A stretch of 29,656 nucleotides of DNA from an uncultured Clostridium sp. Its GTDB lineage: Bacteria; Bacillota; Clostridia; TANB77; CAG-508. Made by a program: the position numbers and the translations under genes. Below are positions 29,515 to 29,656 of the stretch, piece after piece (the first letter of the stretch is position 1; every line of letters starts with the position of its first letter). The notes beneath the pieces are model-generated. The model had not been told where the DNA came from. It did no database searches and was given only the letters and a program-made list of their open reading frames with translations. The stretch covers positions 1 to 29,656 of the forward strand of contig USMB01000017.1 in the NCBI GenBank assembly GCA_900555615.1. The letters run 5' to 3'.

Positions 29515-29656
29515 ATGTGGATTGCAATTATAATAATTGTACTATTAATAATTTGGATTATATCAATCTATAATGGTTTAGTAACATCTAAACAAAAAGT
29601 AGATAATGCTTGGAGTCAAATTGATGTACAATTACAAAGAAGATTTGATTTAATTC
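29515..29656 (+). CDS. lemA: LemA family protein, 5' part only
   Basis: The first 47 codons of a LemA-type protein, cut by the right edge. It has a short N-terminal membrane helix (MWIAIIIIVLLIIWIISIYN) and the family signature GLVTSKQKVDNAWSQIDVQLQRRFDLI. LemA proteins are membrane-anchored helical proteins of uncertain function, often next to a TPM-domain or peptidase gene. The ATG at 29515 follows AAGGAGGT. It is divergent from the 3D-domain gene. Confidence 0.9.
   Translation, partial: MWIAIIIIVLLIIWIISIYNGLVTSKQKVDNAWSQIDVQLQRRFDLI

Noticed and set aside
1..29656. CRISPR arrays, restriction-modification or toxin-antitoxin genes.
   Set aside because: I found no regularly spaced repeats and no recognisable genes of these kinds.

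Overview
The window is a very AT-rich chromosomal segment from a low-GC, Gram-positive, probably spore-forming member of the Clostridia; an uncultured gut lineage would fit. The reasons are a forespore sigma factor (SigG) next to a YlmC/YmxH-type PRC-barrel protein, strong AAGGAGG ribosome binding sites, TTGACA-N17-TATAAT promoters, and the Firmicutes-typical ireB-ruvX-DUF1292, fruK-fruA-ptsH-ptsI and lepA neighbourhoods. Nearly all genes lie on the minus strand. The plus strand carries one tRNA, an inserted mobile element and the start of a lemA gene.

Layout. 1-571: the 5' end of a 16S rRNA gene (minus strand) with a long leader and three tandem promoters. 572-2257: ylmC-like gene, sigG and hpt. 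2303-7197: a fructose PTS operon that also carries the general PTS genes (fruK, fruA, ptsH, ptsI). 7219-9827: carD-family regulator, dUTPase, a small pilin-like membrane protein and comF. 9905-10056: tRNA-Leu(UAA) on the plus strand with its own promoter. About 10140-14944: an integrated mobilizable element with a large serine recombinase, a hairpin-rich putative oriT, a MobV relaxase, several unknown small genes and a GC-richer orphan cargo gene. 14963-21644: rbgA, a membrane protein, DUF1292, ruvX, ireB, then upstream in the same direction a GAF/degenerate-GGDEF protein, an 803-residue CpaE/TadZ-like protein with AT-hook motifs, and a small two-helix membrane protein. 21734-22037: a tRNA operon Val-Asp-Phe with a strong promoter. 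22106-28245: a lepA-rlmB-unknown anchored protein-sortase-peptidase-like cluster. 28265-29290: a G5/3D-domain cell-wall protein. 29515 to the end: lemA, cut by the window edge.

How the parts work together. The PTS genes form a compact sugar-uptake module: FruK, the membrane transporter FruA, and the phosphocarriers HPr and enzyme I that feed it. IreB, RuvX and DUF1292 are a conserved housekeeping cluster. Here it is led by three genes that look like a stripped or divergent Tad-like/signalling module: a ParA/MinD-fold protein whose P-loop lysine is lost, a diguanylate-cyclase-like protein whose GGDEF motif is lost, and a small VirB2/TrbC-like membrane protein. This is the best candidate in the window for an undescribed system. 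The pilin-like protein upstream of dut could be a partner, now separated from that region by the mobile element. The second notable region is the mobile element itself, whose attachment sites I could not define by eye. The tRNA-Val gene has an acceptor stem that does not pair properly and deserves checking.
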